NCBI GenBank assembly: GCA_958427895.1
Contig: CAUADW010000056.1
Span: 1-10,193 of the forward strand
Source: an uncultured Collinsella sp.
Lineage (GTDB): Bacteria > Actinomycetota > Coriobacteriia > Coriobacteriales > Coriobacteriaceae
Direction of reading: 5' to 3'
Length of the DNA stretch: 10,193 bases
This document shows positions 1-5,856 of this stretch, one piece after another (within the stretch, counting starts at the first letter, position 1; each line of letters begins with the position of its first letter). The notes below the pieces were generated by a model. That model searched no databases. It saw nothing but the letters and a program-made list of their open reading frames with translations, and was not told where the DNA came from. A program made the translations under genes and the position numbers.

Positions 1-1645
1 CAATGAACAGCGTGAGGGATGCAGCGCCGCGCACGGCAGACGAAGCGACGCCTGCAACGCCGGCTCCAAAGGTGACAGCAAGCCCGATCTGGATGGTGAA
101 CGAGCCCGACGTGTTTGAATAGTCGAGCGAAATGTTTTTAAAAAACGCGGCGCCGCTGCCGTGCGTGTGGGCACCCACGGCGAGCGCCAGCTTCGCCAAC
201 ACCCAGGGGTTGACGTTTAGGAAAAACGGCACCGGTCCTAGGGTAAACTGCTCGGTCCAATTGAGGTCGGTTCTTACCTGGAAGAGGGCCTTAATATTGC
301 CGTATGCGGGGTCGTTGTTGTTGCCCCAGGTTTTGCCCACCCAATCGTAGGCGAGCGAGCCGTACAGCTGTGTGGCGATATCCATCGTGAACAGCGGCGT
401 GCAATGGTGGCGAAGGAGCTTGGTGTTTCTTGGATCGGTGCCCGAACCGGCACTCATACTTTTGTACTGATTCCACTTCCCCTCCATTTCGTCGAGGTAG
501 CGGTTTGCCTGCTTGGCACCCGACTCGCGCGGCGATTTCTTCCAGTATTCCGGATCAGGGTTGCCCGAATCGTTCATATAGCTGGCTGGTTTGTATCCTC
601 CGCCAAACAGCACGTATCCAGCAAACGAGAAATCGAAGAGAATCGGAAATGTGGGCATCCAGCACGTGAACTTATTGCCGCCGATGCCGGGAAACGCCGC
701 GGGGAAATCAAACGGAGTGATCTCTTGGTCCATGGTGGTGGGAACGATGGTGGTCGAGCCCGATTCCGCCTTTGCGGCCGGCGCGGTGACAACGGCCATG
801 GGGGAGAAGAGCGTGTAGGTTTTGCCCTGATAGTCGAGGACAAAGCGCAGCTTGCACCCTTCTTCCAGAAGGCCCGATGCCGCATCGAGGAACTTGTCTT
901 CGAGTGTGAACGTTGCCAGATTATTCGCACCCGATGCACTGGCCTTGATCTGGCCGATCTGTGTGACGGTTTCGGGTGAGCTGCCCGCAGCATGCGTCAC
1001 TTTGTTGATGCGCAGCGTTGCCTGCCCGCCCTGCGGCAGATGGGCCTGCACGGTAAAAGCGTGCGTGTCGGGCTGATCGTTTGCTGCTTCGTCCGCTGGC
1101 ATTGCCATAAACGTGGCGTCGGCGTACTGGATGTCCCATTCGTCGAATGTGAGCTGGCGAAAGTACGGCTCGCCATCGGAGAGCGGACGTGTGGGTGCGG
1201 TAATGGCGGTGCCGCCTTGGACACGCGCGAGGGGAATCTCGACATCGCGGTAGCCCGCCATGCTAATGGAGATGCCGCCGTTAAAGTCATACGCGTCGAG
1301 AAGCGTCGCCTCGTCCACGTAGCCTTCTGAAAGCGGCGCGACCTCAAAGATGGCCGTGCCTTCGTCATCGGTAGCGGCGGTGAGCTGCTTGCCTGCGGCA
1401 TAGCGCGATGTGAGTGTGACCTGGGCACCCGTGATGGGCGTATTCTTGTTGGCGACGTCGACCACGACCACACCGAACATGGTGCGCGAGAGAACGAGCA
1501 CCCTGAAGGGGTCTTTTTCGTCGGCATGGGCTTCGGTGGGTGCGAACGGCAATATGAAGGCGTTTGCGCTTCCCGGCACGCGCGGCATCATAATGCTCGC
1601 TAACGAGGACGCTCCGGCGACAAGTAACGAACGGCGATCAAGCAT
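1..1645 (-). CDS. Large secreted protein of unknown function, Tat-like signal peptide, 3' end outside window
   Basis: An uninterrupted frame runs from ATG at 1645 to the left edge (548 complete codons, no stop). A GGGAG ribosome binding site at 1652-1656 sits 6 bases before the ATG. The N-terminus MLDRRSLLVAGASSLAS has a twin arginine (R4, R5) and a hydrophobic stretch to about residue 20. A plausible signal peptidase site follows AHA at about residue 41. A Tat route is possible but the motif is not perfect. Residues about 45-142 contain VANKNTPITGAQVTLTS and DDEGTAIFEV, resembling carboxypeptidase-regulatory or Ig-like beta-sandwich domains of surface proteins. The remainder is rich in Gly, Phe, Trp and Tyr, has few cysteines, and matches nothing I recognise. 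No enzyme motif was seen. The gene lies downstream of a LuxR-type regulator on the same strand, so co-regulation is possible. The coding call is strong; function is unknown. Confidence 0.85.
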   Translation of the reverse strand, partial: MLDRRSLLVAGASSLASIMMPRVPGSANAFILPFAPTEAHADEKDPFRVLVLSRTMFGVVVVDVANKNTPITGAQVTLTSRYAAGKQLTAATDDEGTAIFEVAPLSEGYVDEATLLDAYDFNGGISISMAGYRDVEIPLARVQGGTAITAPTRPLSDGEPYFRQLTFDEWDIQYADATFMAMPADEAANDQPDTHAFTVQAHLPQGGQATLRINKVTHAAGSSPETVTQIGQIKASASGANNLATFTLEDKFLDAASGLLEEGCKLRFVLDYQGKTYTLFSPMAVVTAPAAKAESGSTTIVPTTMDQEITPFDFPAAFPGIGGNKFTCWMPTFPILFDFSFAGYVLFGGGYKPASYMNDSGNPDPEYWKKSPRESGAKQANRYLDEMEGKWNQYKSMSAGSGTDPRNTKLLRHHCTPLFTMDIATQLYGSLAYDWVGKTWGNNNDPAYGNIKALFQVRTDLNWTEQFTLGPVPFFLNVNPWVLAKLALAVGAHTHGSGAAFFKNISLDYSNTSGSFTIQIGLAVTFGAGVAGVASSAVRGAASLTLFI

Positions 1646-1753
1646 CTTGGGCTCCCATCCCGCAAGTATCGGTGGAAATAATCCAATTTTGCGAGAAGGC
1701 GCCCCGTGGCGGTAGTGCCGTTCAAGGGTCAAAATGTCCAAATTGATCGAGCG

Positions 1754-1787
1754 AAGCGCCGGGTTCCGGAACGCGTTCGATGCGCTT
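1754..1787. repeat. Overlapping palindromes in the gap between LuxR gene and secreted protein gene
   Basis: In the 155-base gap there is an outer inverted repeat AAGCGC (1754-1759) / GCGCTT (1782-1787). It encloses two overlapping perfect 10-base palindromes, GTTCCGGAAC (1763-1772) and GAACGCGTTC (1769-1778). No T-run follows on either strand, so a classical intrinsic terminator is not supported. The position, just past the LuxR-type regulator's stop and upstream of the secreted protein gene, would suit an operator or an mRNA structure. The function is inference. I found no convincing -35/-10 pair in this gap. Confidence 0.45.
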
Positions 1788-1800
1788 GGTAGTCCGGTCG

Positions 1801-2805
1801 CTAACGTAACATATGCGCGACCAGCTCGGCGCGTGTGCCGATGCCAAGCTTTGCGTATACGCCGGATAGGCGGTTTTTGACGGTGTCCGGCGATACTCCC
1901 ATATGGCGTGCGATTTCGGCGTTGGTCCACCCACGACAGGCGAGCATGGCCATGGTGAACTCCGTGGTCGTTAAATCGTCGGCCACGTCCTCGCCCGAAT
2001 CGGGGTTGTGGATGCGCCGCCAGCCGTAGCTGAAGCGGTACGTGATCTCGATGATGCGTGCGAAATCGTCAGGGTATTGCGATTTTAGGCATGCCTCGAT
2101 GAGTCCCTGCAAAAGGCCGTGGTGTTCGCCGATGAGTTCGATAAGGCCGTCGGGACGCGCAGTGTCCCAAGCGGCTCCGAAGTGCGTTTTTGCGGCGTCG
2201 ATATCCTTGAGGCTCATGCATGCCATGGAAGCCGACAGGTGCAGGAACAGCTCCGAGATGGGATAACTTCCCTGTTTCATGATCAGGGCGTTTTCCGCCA
2301 TGCCCAGACTGCGGCCATATTCGCCGCGCAGGTACAAGGCGTGCGCCATCACGTAGCTGGCGAACAGGCGCAGGCCTTCGGGCAGATGCGCCGCAAGCGG
2401 ATAAAACTCTTCGGCGGAATACGGGGAAGGCAAGTGCAGCAGGACGCTCGCGGCCGAGGCGAACAGGATATGCGTGGCGTGGACGGCGGGCGATTCCTCG
2501 TCAGTTGGCGTATCGAGGATGCCAGCAAGGCACCGGCGGGCGTCGGCGATACGGTTGAGAGACAGACTGGCATATCCGCAGATAAGGCATGCGGAATAGC
2601 GCAGCGCGGGGTCGGCGGCGTCAAGATAGGGGCGCGCCGTCTTGGCAGCGAGGGTGGCCTGTCCGCGAAAGTACAGCGCTTCTGCCGTGGCGATGGTGCG
2701 TGAATCGGGGTCGGAAATGCCTGCAACCGCAGCGTCAATCTGGCCCGGCACAAAGGCGGTGCACATCAACGGCATGGGAATGCGCGGGTAGCCATCGCAG
2801 TCCAT
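1801..2805 (-). CDS. LuxR-type transcriptional regulator with helical, TPR-like N-terminal region
   Basis: The product is 334 residues. The C-terminal part, about residues 277-334, is a LuxR/NarL-type helix-turn-helix: TTTEFTMAMLACRGWTNAEI, then AEIARHMGVSPDTVKNRLS and VYAKLGIGTRAELVAHML. Residues about 20-260 are alanine- and leucine-rich helices with TPR-like spacing (for example FRGQATLAAKTARPYLDAAD) and no receiver domain, so activity is probably set by protein or ligand binding rather than phosphorylation. The frame can be extended to a TTG at 2832, inside the kinase gene. I chose ATG at 2805 because GGGAG at 2813-2817 lies 7 bases upstream and the gene then starts 13 bases after the kinase stop. 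It is probably cotranscribed with the two-component genes. Likely targets are the neighbouring secreted protein gene or its own operon, by inference. There is no membrane segment, unlike the multi-TM LuxR proteins common in Coriobacteriia. Confidence 0.88.
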   Translation of the reverse strand: MDCDGYPRIPMPLMCTAFVPGQIDAAVAGISDPDSRTIATAEALYFRGQATLAAKTARPYLDAADPALRYSACLICGYASLSLNRIADARRCLAGILDTPTDEESPAVHATHILFASAASVLLHLPSPYSAEEFYPLAAHLPEGLRLFASYVMAHALYLRGEYGRSLGMAENALIMKQGSYPISELFLHLSASMACMSLKDIDAAKTHFGAAWDTARPDGLIELIGEHHGLLQGLIEACLKSQYPDDFARIIEITYRFSYGWRRIHNPDSGEDVADDLTTTEFTMAMLACRGWTNAEIARHMGVSPDTVKNRLSGVYAKLGIGTRAELVAHMLR

Positions 2806-2812
2806 CTTCCAT

Positions 2813-2817
2813 CTCCC
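2813..2817 (-). promoter_or_regulatory. Ribosome binding site fixing the LuxR-type gene start
   Basis: GGGAG on the minus strand ends 7 bases before ATG 2805 and lies just after the kinase stop (2819-2821). It supports the 334-residue form over the longer TTG-started frame from 2832. Confidence 0.6.
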
Positions 2818-2818
2818 A

Positions 2819-4024
2819 TCAGGTGGCAACAATGCAGCAATTGTACTCCTGTTGCTCGGGACCCCTTTCGTTTGACTGTTCGGTTAACGCTGCGGATCGT
2901 TTTGGAAGGCTTACGAGCATGGTAGTCCCGTTCTCGGAACTTGCTTCGACCTCTACCGTGCCGCCGTGTAGGACTGCAATCTCCCAAACAAGCGCTAGCC
3001 CGAGCCCTGCGCCGCCGTATGCCCTGCTGCGGGATTTATCCAGGCGAAAGAACGGTTGGAAGATGCTCTCACGGTACTGCTTGGGTATTCCCGGGCCCCG
3101 GTCCTCGACTCGCAGGAACACGTGGCTGTCGCTGTCGCTGATGGAGACATTGACAGTCGAGCCGGAGCGACTGTAACGGATGGCGTTTTCGGCCAGGTTG
3201 AACACCAGCCGATAGAGGAGCGTGTCGCTCCCGATTACTAAAGCGTCTCCAGCACAATTGAGGGCTATGCCCTTATTATCGGCAAGTGGCGCAAGGTCGG
3301 TGAGGACCTCTTCGGACAAGGGGCCAAGTTCAACATCGTCCTCGCAAGGAACGCTGCGGAGCTCACTCATCTCGAGCAATACCTTGGTCATTCGAGACAT
3401 GCGCTCGGTTTGTTCTTGTAGCAGGCCGAGCAGCTCGGCTGTTTCGGGTTGCAAGCCGGAGTGCTCAGAGATGAATAGTTCAATCTGTGCTTGCATAAGG
3501 GCGAGCGGGGTGCACAGCTCGTGTGCGGCGTTGCCGGTAAACTGACGCTGCGCAGAGAACCCTTCGCCAAGACGGGCGATCATGTCGTTGAAAGAGGCGC
3601 TGCATCGCTGTAGCTCGGTGGGCACATCTTCACTGAGTCTGATTTCGCTTAGGTTGTCAGGCTGCACGCGCTCTACCTGGGCGGCAAAAGCCCGTAGCGG
3701 TTTGAGTGCACGGCCGCTCACAAAGTATGCCAGCGCGCCGCCAAGGAGTGTGACTCCAGCCGTGATGTACCAGGTTGTCGTGCCAAAAGACTCCTGTGCG
3801 TCGTTTACGACGATCGTGACCTTGTCATCGGGGGTCGCTTTCGTTGGGTCGAATGCCTGGGGCGAATCTTCGCCGGTCGCGTTAAGGGCCGAGATGTCAC
3901 TGCCGATGGCATCCATATAGCGCATGCCCGTATAGCCGACCAGGCAGTTCGTCAGCACGCATGCTGCACACGTGAGCAGTGCCGTCATAATCGTTATGCG
4001 CCATTGCAGCGAAAGCCTTTTCAT
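2819..4024 (-). CDS. Sensor histidine kinase of a two-component system
   Basis: The 401-residue product is a complete membrane kinase. Membrane segments lie at about residues 10-33 and 85-104, flanking a short outer domain of about 50 residues, with a HAMP-like linker to about 155. The HisKA box is NAAHELCTPLA, with phospho-acceptor H168 and Cys171 where Arg or Lys is usual. The ATPase domain has an N box (FNLAENAIRYS, N280), a D box (VEDRGPGIP, D308), an FFRLDKSRSR segment and a G box (GGAGLGLAL, about 337-345). ATG at 4024 overlaps the response regulator stop as ATGA, with GGAGG (4032-4036) 7 bases upstream. It should phosphorylate the response regulator encoded just upstream, but that gene carries a premature stop. 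The first membrane segment holds three cysteines (19, 22, 27), including a CxxC. The sensed signal is unknown. The fold and family call are firm. Confidence 0.95.
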   Translation of the reverse strand: MKRLSLQWRITIMTALLTCAACVLTNCLVGYTGMRYMDAIGSDISALNATGEDSPQAFDPTKATPDDKVTIVVNDAQESFGTTTWYITAGVTLLGGALAYFVSGRALKPLRAFAAQVERVQPDNLSEIRLSEDVPTELQRCSASFNDMIARLGEGFSAQRQFTGNAAHELCTPLALMQAQIELFISEHSGLQPETAELLGLLQEQTERMSRMTKVLLEMSELRSVPCEDDVELGPLSEEVLTDLAPLADNKGIALNCAGDALVIGSDTLLYRLVFNLAENAIRYSRSGSTVNVSISDSDSHVFLRVEDRGPGIPKQYRESIFQPFFRLDKSRSRAYGGAGLGLALVWEIAVLHGGTVEVEASSENGTTMLVSLPKRSAALTEQSNERGPEQQEYNCCIVAT

Positions 4025-4695
4025 TCGCTATCCTCCATAACGTAGCCCTCTCCAATCCGATTGCGAATCGGGTCGTATCTCAAAGCGCTGCGTAGCTTTT
4101 TGCGGAGCGACGAGATGTGAACGCGGGTTGCGTTGCTAAAGCTGTTCACGCTGCTATCCCAAACGTGCTCTATAAGCTCCTCTTGGCTTACCGGTCGCCC
4201 CTGATTAAGCATCAGGTATTCCAAGATTCCCGTTTCCTTGCGCGTAAGAGATAAAGCCTCGCTGTCCACGGAAGCGATGCGCGCCTTGGTGTCAAAGCTG
4301 AGCTTTCCTCAGGTTAATACTATGTCGCTTTGTGCGAAGCGTCTGAGGGTGAGGCTGCGGATCCTTGCCGCAAGCTCGTCCAGATGAAACGGCTTGGTGA
4401 GGTAATCGTTGGCGCCGGCATCGAGTCCGGCGACTTTATCTGATACTTCGCCACGTGCGGACAGAATCAGTACCTTAGTCTCGCAGTCAGTTTTCCTAAG
4501 TTCCCTGAGTACGGTCATGCCGTCGATGCGGGGAAGGTTGAGGTCGAGTACCACGAGGTCGAAGGCCTCAACGTCCAGTAGGTCGAGCGCCTCCTGTCCG
4601 TCGTGACAGCAGTCGACACTGTACGCCAAGTTCCGCAAGCTGCGCGCGATTGCGTCGCACAGCGCCCGCTCGTCCTCGACGATCAAAATACGCAT
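4021..4695 (-). pseudogene. OmpR/PhoB-type response regulator interrupted by an in-frame TGA
   Basis: One frame of 225 codons encodes a standard-length response regulator, apart from a TGA at 4309-4311 (codon 129). Residues 1-128 form a complete receiver: acidic pair E7-D8, phospho-acceptor D51 (VVLDLNLP), S79 and K101 (LTKPF). After the TGA the same frame continues without further stops through GKLSFDTKAR into a winged-helix domain (LTRKETGILEYLMLNQGRPV, then RVHISSLRKKLR and RIGEGYVME). ATG 4695 is chosen over ATG 4713 because AAGGAG (4702-4707) is 6 bases upstream. If TGA is read as a stop, the product is a 128-residue receiver with no DNA-binding part. An internal GTG at 4269 could restart the C-terminal part, but no ribosome binding site precedes it. 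Explanations are a recent nonsense mutation, a sequencing error or, less likely, readthrough. The adjoining kinase is intact. Confidence 0.85.
4298..4312 (-). other. Small mRNA hairpin overlapping the in-frame TGA
   Basis: The minus-strand transcript reads CTGAG-GAAAG-CTCAG, a 5-base-pair stem with a 5-base loop, and the TGA lies within the 5' arm. It is short and may be chance. It does not match the layout of a bacterial SECIS element, which follows the UGA and is larger. Confidence 0.3.
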
Positions 4696-4701
4696 AACAG
4701 T

Positions 4702-4707
4702 CTCCTT
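4702..4707 (-). promoter_or_regulatory. Ribosome binding site of the response regulator gene
   Basis: AAGGAG on the minus strand stands 6 bases before ATG 4695. It decides between this ATG and the in-frame ATG at 4713, which would lie upstream of the site. Confidence 0.7.
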
Positions 4708-4725
4708 GCACATTTCAAATCGCGC

Positions 4726-4753
4726 TTAACACGGATTTTATAGCCGATATGGT
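4726..4753 (+). promoter_or_regulatory. Candidate promoter of the redox operon in the divergent intergenic region
   Basis: TTAACA (4726-4731; 5 of 6 to the -35 consensus) and TATGGT (4748-4753; 4 of 6 to the -10) are separated by 16 bases. They lie about 30 bases before the first gene of the plus-strand operon. On the minus strand a TATAAA (4737-4742) in the same stretch could be the -10 of the response regulator promoter, but I see no good -35 for it. If both are real, the divergent promoters overlap, which would allow shared control. This rests on pattern matching alone. Confidence 0.35.
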
Positions 4754-4772
4754 CCAATGGTCGCGTAACGAA

Positions 4773-4777
4773 AGGAG
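4773..4777 (+). promoter_or_regulatory. Ribosome binding site of the CXXC peptide gene
   Basis: AGGAG, within AAAGGAG, lies 8 bases before TTG 4786. The in-frame GTG at 4777 overlaps this site, so TTG is the better start. Confidence 0.65.
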
Positions 4778-4785
4778 TGGTCAGG

Positions 4786-4932
4786 TTGTTCAAAGCGGTA
4801 AAACCCGTGGTACAGGTCGCTTTGTTGATCGTCGGAATTGCCATGGTGTGCTTTGGCGTTATGCGTGGCGAGGCAGATGCCGTGCTGGCCAAAGCGATTA
4901 GGCTGTGCTTGGAGTGTATCGGAATTGGATAA
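4786..4932 (+). CDS. CD1871A-family CXXC motif-containing small membrane protein
   Basis: This 48-residue ORF starts at TTG and ends at TAA 4930-4932. It has a short basic N-terminus (MFKAVKP), a membrane segment at about residues 8-27 (VVQVALLIVGIAMVCFGVMR) and a tail ending in the CXXC signature CLECIGIG (Cys41, Cys44). The ending and the overall layout (short TM, then GE-x-VLxKAI-x-CLECIGIG) are what I recognise as the CD1871A family, small proteins of anaerobes often encoded beside 4Fe-4S membrane proteins and thioredoxin-like lipoproteins. The 3' end overlaps the next gene by 8 bases, implying translational coupling. A role as a membrane thiol carrier between polyferredoxin and thioredoxin is inferred from the CXXC and the neighbours; no biochemistry is known to me. 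GTG at 4777 is an alternative start in the same frame. Confidence 0.85.
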   Translation: MFKAVKPVVQVALLIVGIAMVCFGVMRGEADAVLAKAIRLCLECIGIG

Positions 4933-5827
4933 AAGAGAAAACACTGCGTCGCATGTTTTGGCTCGATTTCGCGGATTCATTCAGGCGGCGGCGACGCTCG
5001 TCACCAACATTCACCTGCCGAACTTTGCCAAAGGCGGCATCTATCAGGGCGCGGGAAAAACAGTCTGCGTACCCGGGCTTAACTGCTATTCGTGCCCCGC
5101 GGCATCGGGTGCGTGCCCCATCGGGTCGTTCCAGTCGGTAGTAGGTTCATCCAAGTTCAACTTTTCTTACTACGTCACCGGTACGCTCATTTTGCTCGGC
5201 GTGCTGCTGGGGCGCTTTGTATGCGGCTTTCTGTGCCCGTTTGGCTGGCTGCAGGAGCTGCTTCACAAGATTCCCGGCAAAAAGCTTTCGACAAAAAGGC
5301 TCAAGGCGCTTACGTATATCAAATACGTTGTGCTGCTATTTGCTGTGGTATTGCTGCCTGTGCTGGTGGTTAACGACGTGGGCATGGGCGACCCGTTCTT
5401 TTGTAAGTACATCTGTCCGCAGGGCGTGCTCGAGGGCGCCATTCCGCTGGCCATTGCCAATGCCGGCATTCGATCTGCGTTGGGACATCTCTTTACTTGG
5501 AAACTTGCCGTTCTCATTGCCGTGGTAGTGCTGAGCGTTTTGTTCTACCGCCCCTTCTGCAAATGGATTTGTCCACTCGGCGCATTCTATGCGCTCATGA
5601 ATAAGGTATCCCTACTGGGCATCCGGGTCGATGCATGCAAATGTGTCTCGTGCGGCAAGTGCTCAAAGGTTTGTCAGATGGACGTTGATGTGGTCCGCGC
5701 GCCCAATCATGCCGAATGCATCCGGTGCGGAAAGTGCATCGGGGCCTGTCCCGTCGATGCCATCAGCTATCGCTATGGCCTGGATGTGTCGGCGGAAAAG
5801 CTCACCTTGACCGCCGATAAAAAGTAA
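4925..5827 (+). CDS. Membrane-bound 4Fe-4S polyferredoxin (NapH/YccM-like)
   Basis: The 300-residue product has several membrane segments (about 82-103, 130-150 and 193-208, perhaps also about 166-186) and many cysteines. The N-terminal part has the cluster C48, C54, C57, C64 (VCVPGLNCYSCPAASGACP). Three paired motifs follow: CGFLCPFG (C100, C104), CKYICPQG (C160, C164) and CKWICPLG (C212, C216), as in NapH, NosR and YccM relatives. The C-terminus carries two ferredoxin motifs, CVSCGKCSKVC preceded by C238 (240-250) and CIRCGKCIGACP (265-275), expected to bind two [4Fe-4S] clusters. The frame extends upstream to 4838, but TTG 4925 is preferred: it overlaps the CXXC gene stop (TTGGATAA), has GGAG at 4911-4914, and removes a cysteine-rich tail that is the previous gene's sequence out of frame. 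It probably passes electrons from cytoplasmic donors towards the membrane. The acceptor, possibly the neighbouring TlpA protein, is inferred. Confidence 0.9.
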   Translation: MDKRENTASHVLARFRGFIQAAATLVTNIHLPNFAKGGIYQGAGKTVCVPGLNCYSCPAASGACPIGSFQSVVGSSKFNFSYYVTGTLILLGVLLGRFVCGFLCPFGWLQELLHKIPGKKLSTKRLKALTYIKYVVLLFAVVLLPVLVVNDVGMGDPFFCKYICPQGVLEGAIPLAIANAGIRSALGHLFTWKLAVLIAVVVLSVLFYRPFCKWICPLGAFYALMNKVSLLGIRVDACKCVSCGKCSKVCQMDVDVVRAPNHAECIRCGKCIGACPVDAISYRYGLDVSAEKLTLTADKK

Positions 5828-5844
5828 ACAAGCTTCGACAAAAC

Positions 5845-5849
5845 GGAGG
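5845..5849 (+). promoter_or_regulatory. Ribosome binding site choosing the TlpA-like start
   Basis: GGAGG stands 7 bases before ATG 5857 but only 1 base before ATG 5851, which favours the start at 5857. Confidence 0.7.
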
Positions 5850-5856
5850 AATGACC

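Noticed and set aside
997..1527. 176-codon minus-strand frame overlapping the secreted protein gene
   Set aside because: It is out of frame with the long open frame that has a signal peptide and a ribosome binding site. Its Pro/Ser/Arg-rich composition is typical of a shifted frame.
2806..2832. TTG start at 2832 for the LuxR-type gene
   Set aside because: It would begin inside the kinase gene without a ribosome binding site, whereas ATG 2805 has GGGAG at ideal spacing.
4021..4269. Separate small gene for the winged-helix half, starting at GTG 4269
   Set aside because: No ribosome binding site precedes it. The sequence is simply the continuation of the response regulator frame, so it is described as part of one interrupted gene.
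4309..4311. TGA as a selenocysteine codon in the response regulator
   Set aside because: It falls in an interdomain linker with no redox role. The only nearby hairpin is 5 base pairs and contains the TGA itself, whereas a bacterial SECIS is larger and lies just downstream.
4838..4924. Longer polyferredoxin starting at ATG 4838
   Set aside because: This stretch is the CD1871A-family gene read in another frame. The TTG at 4925 has a ribosome binding site and matches where family similarity begins.
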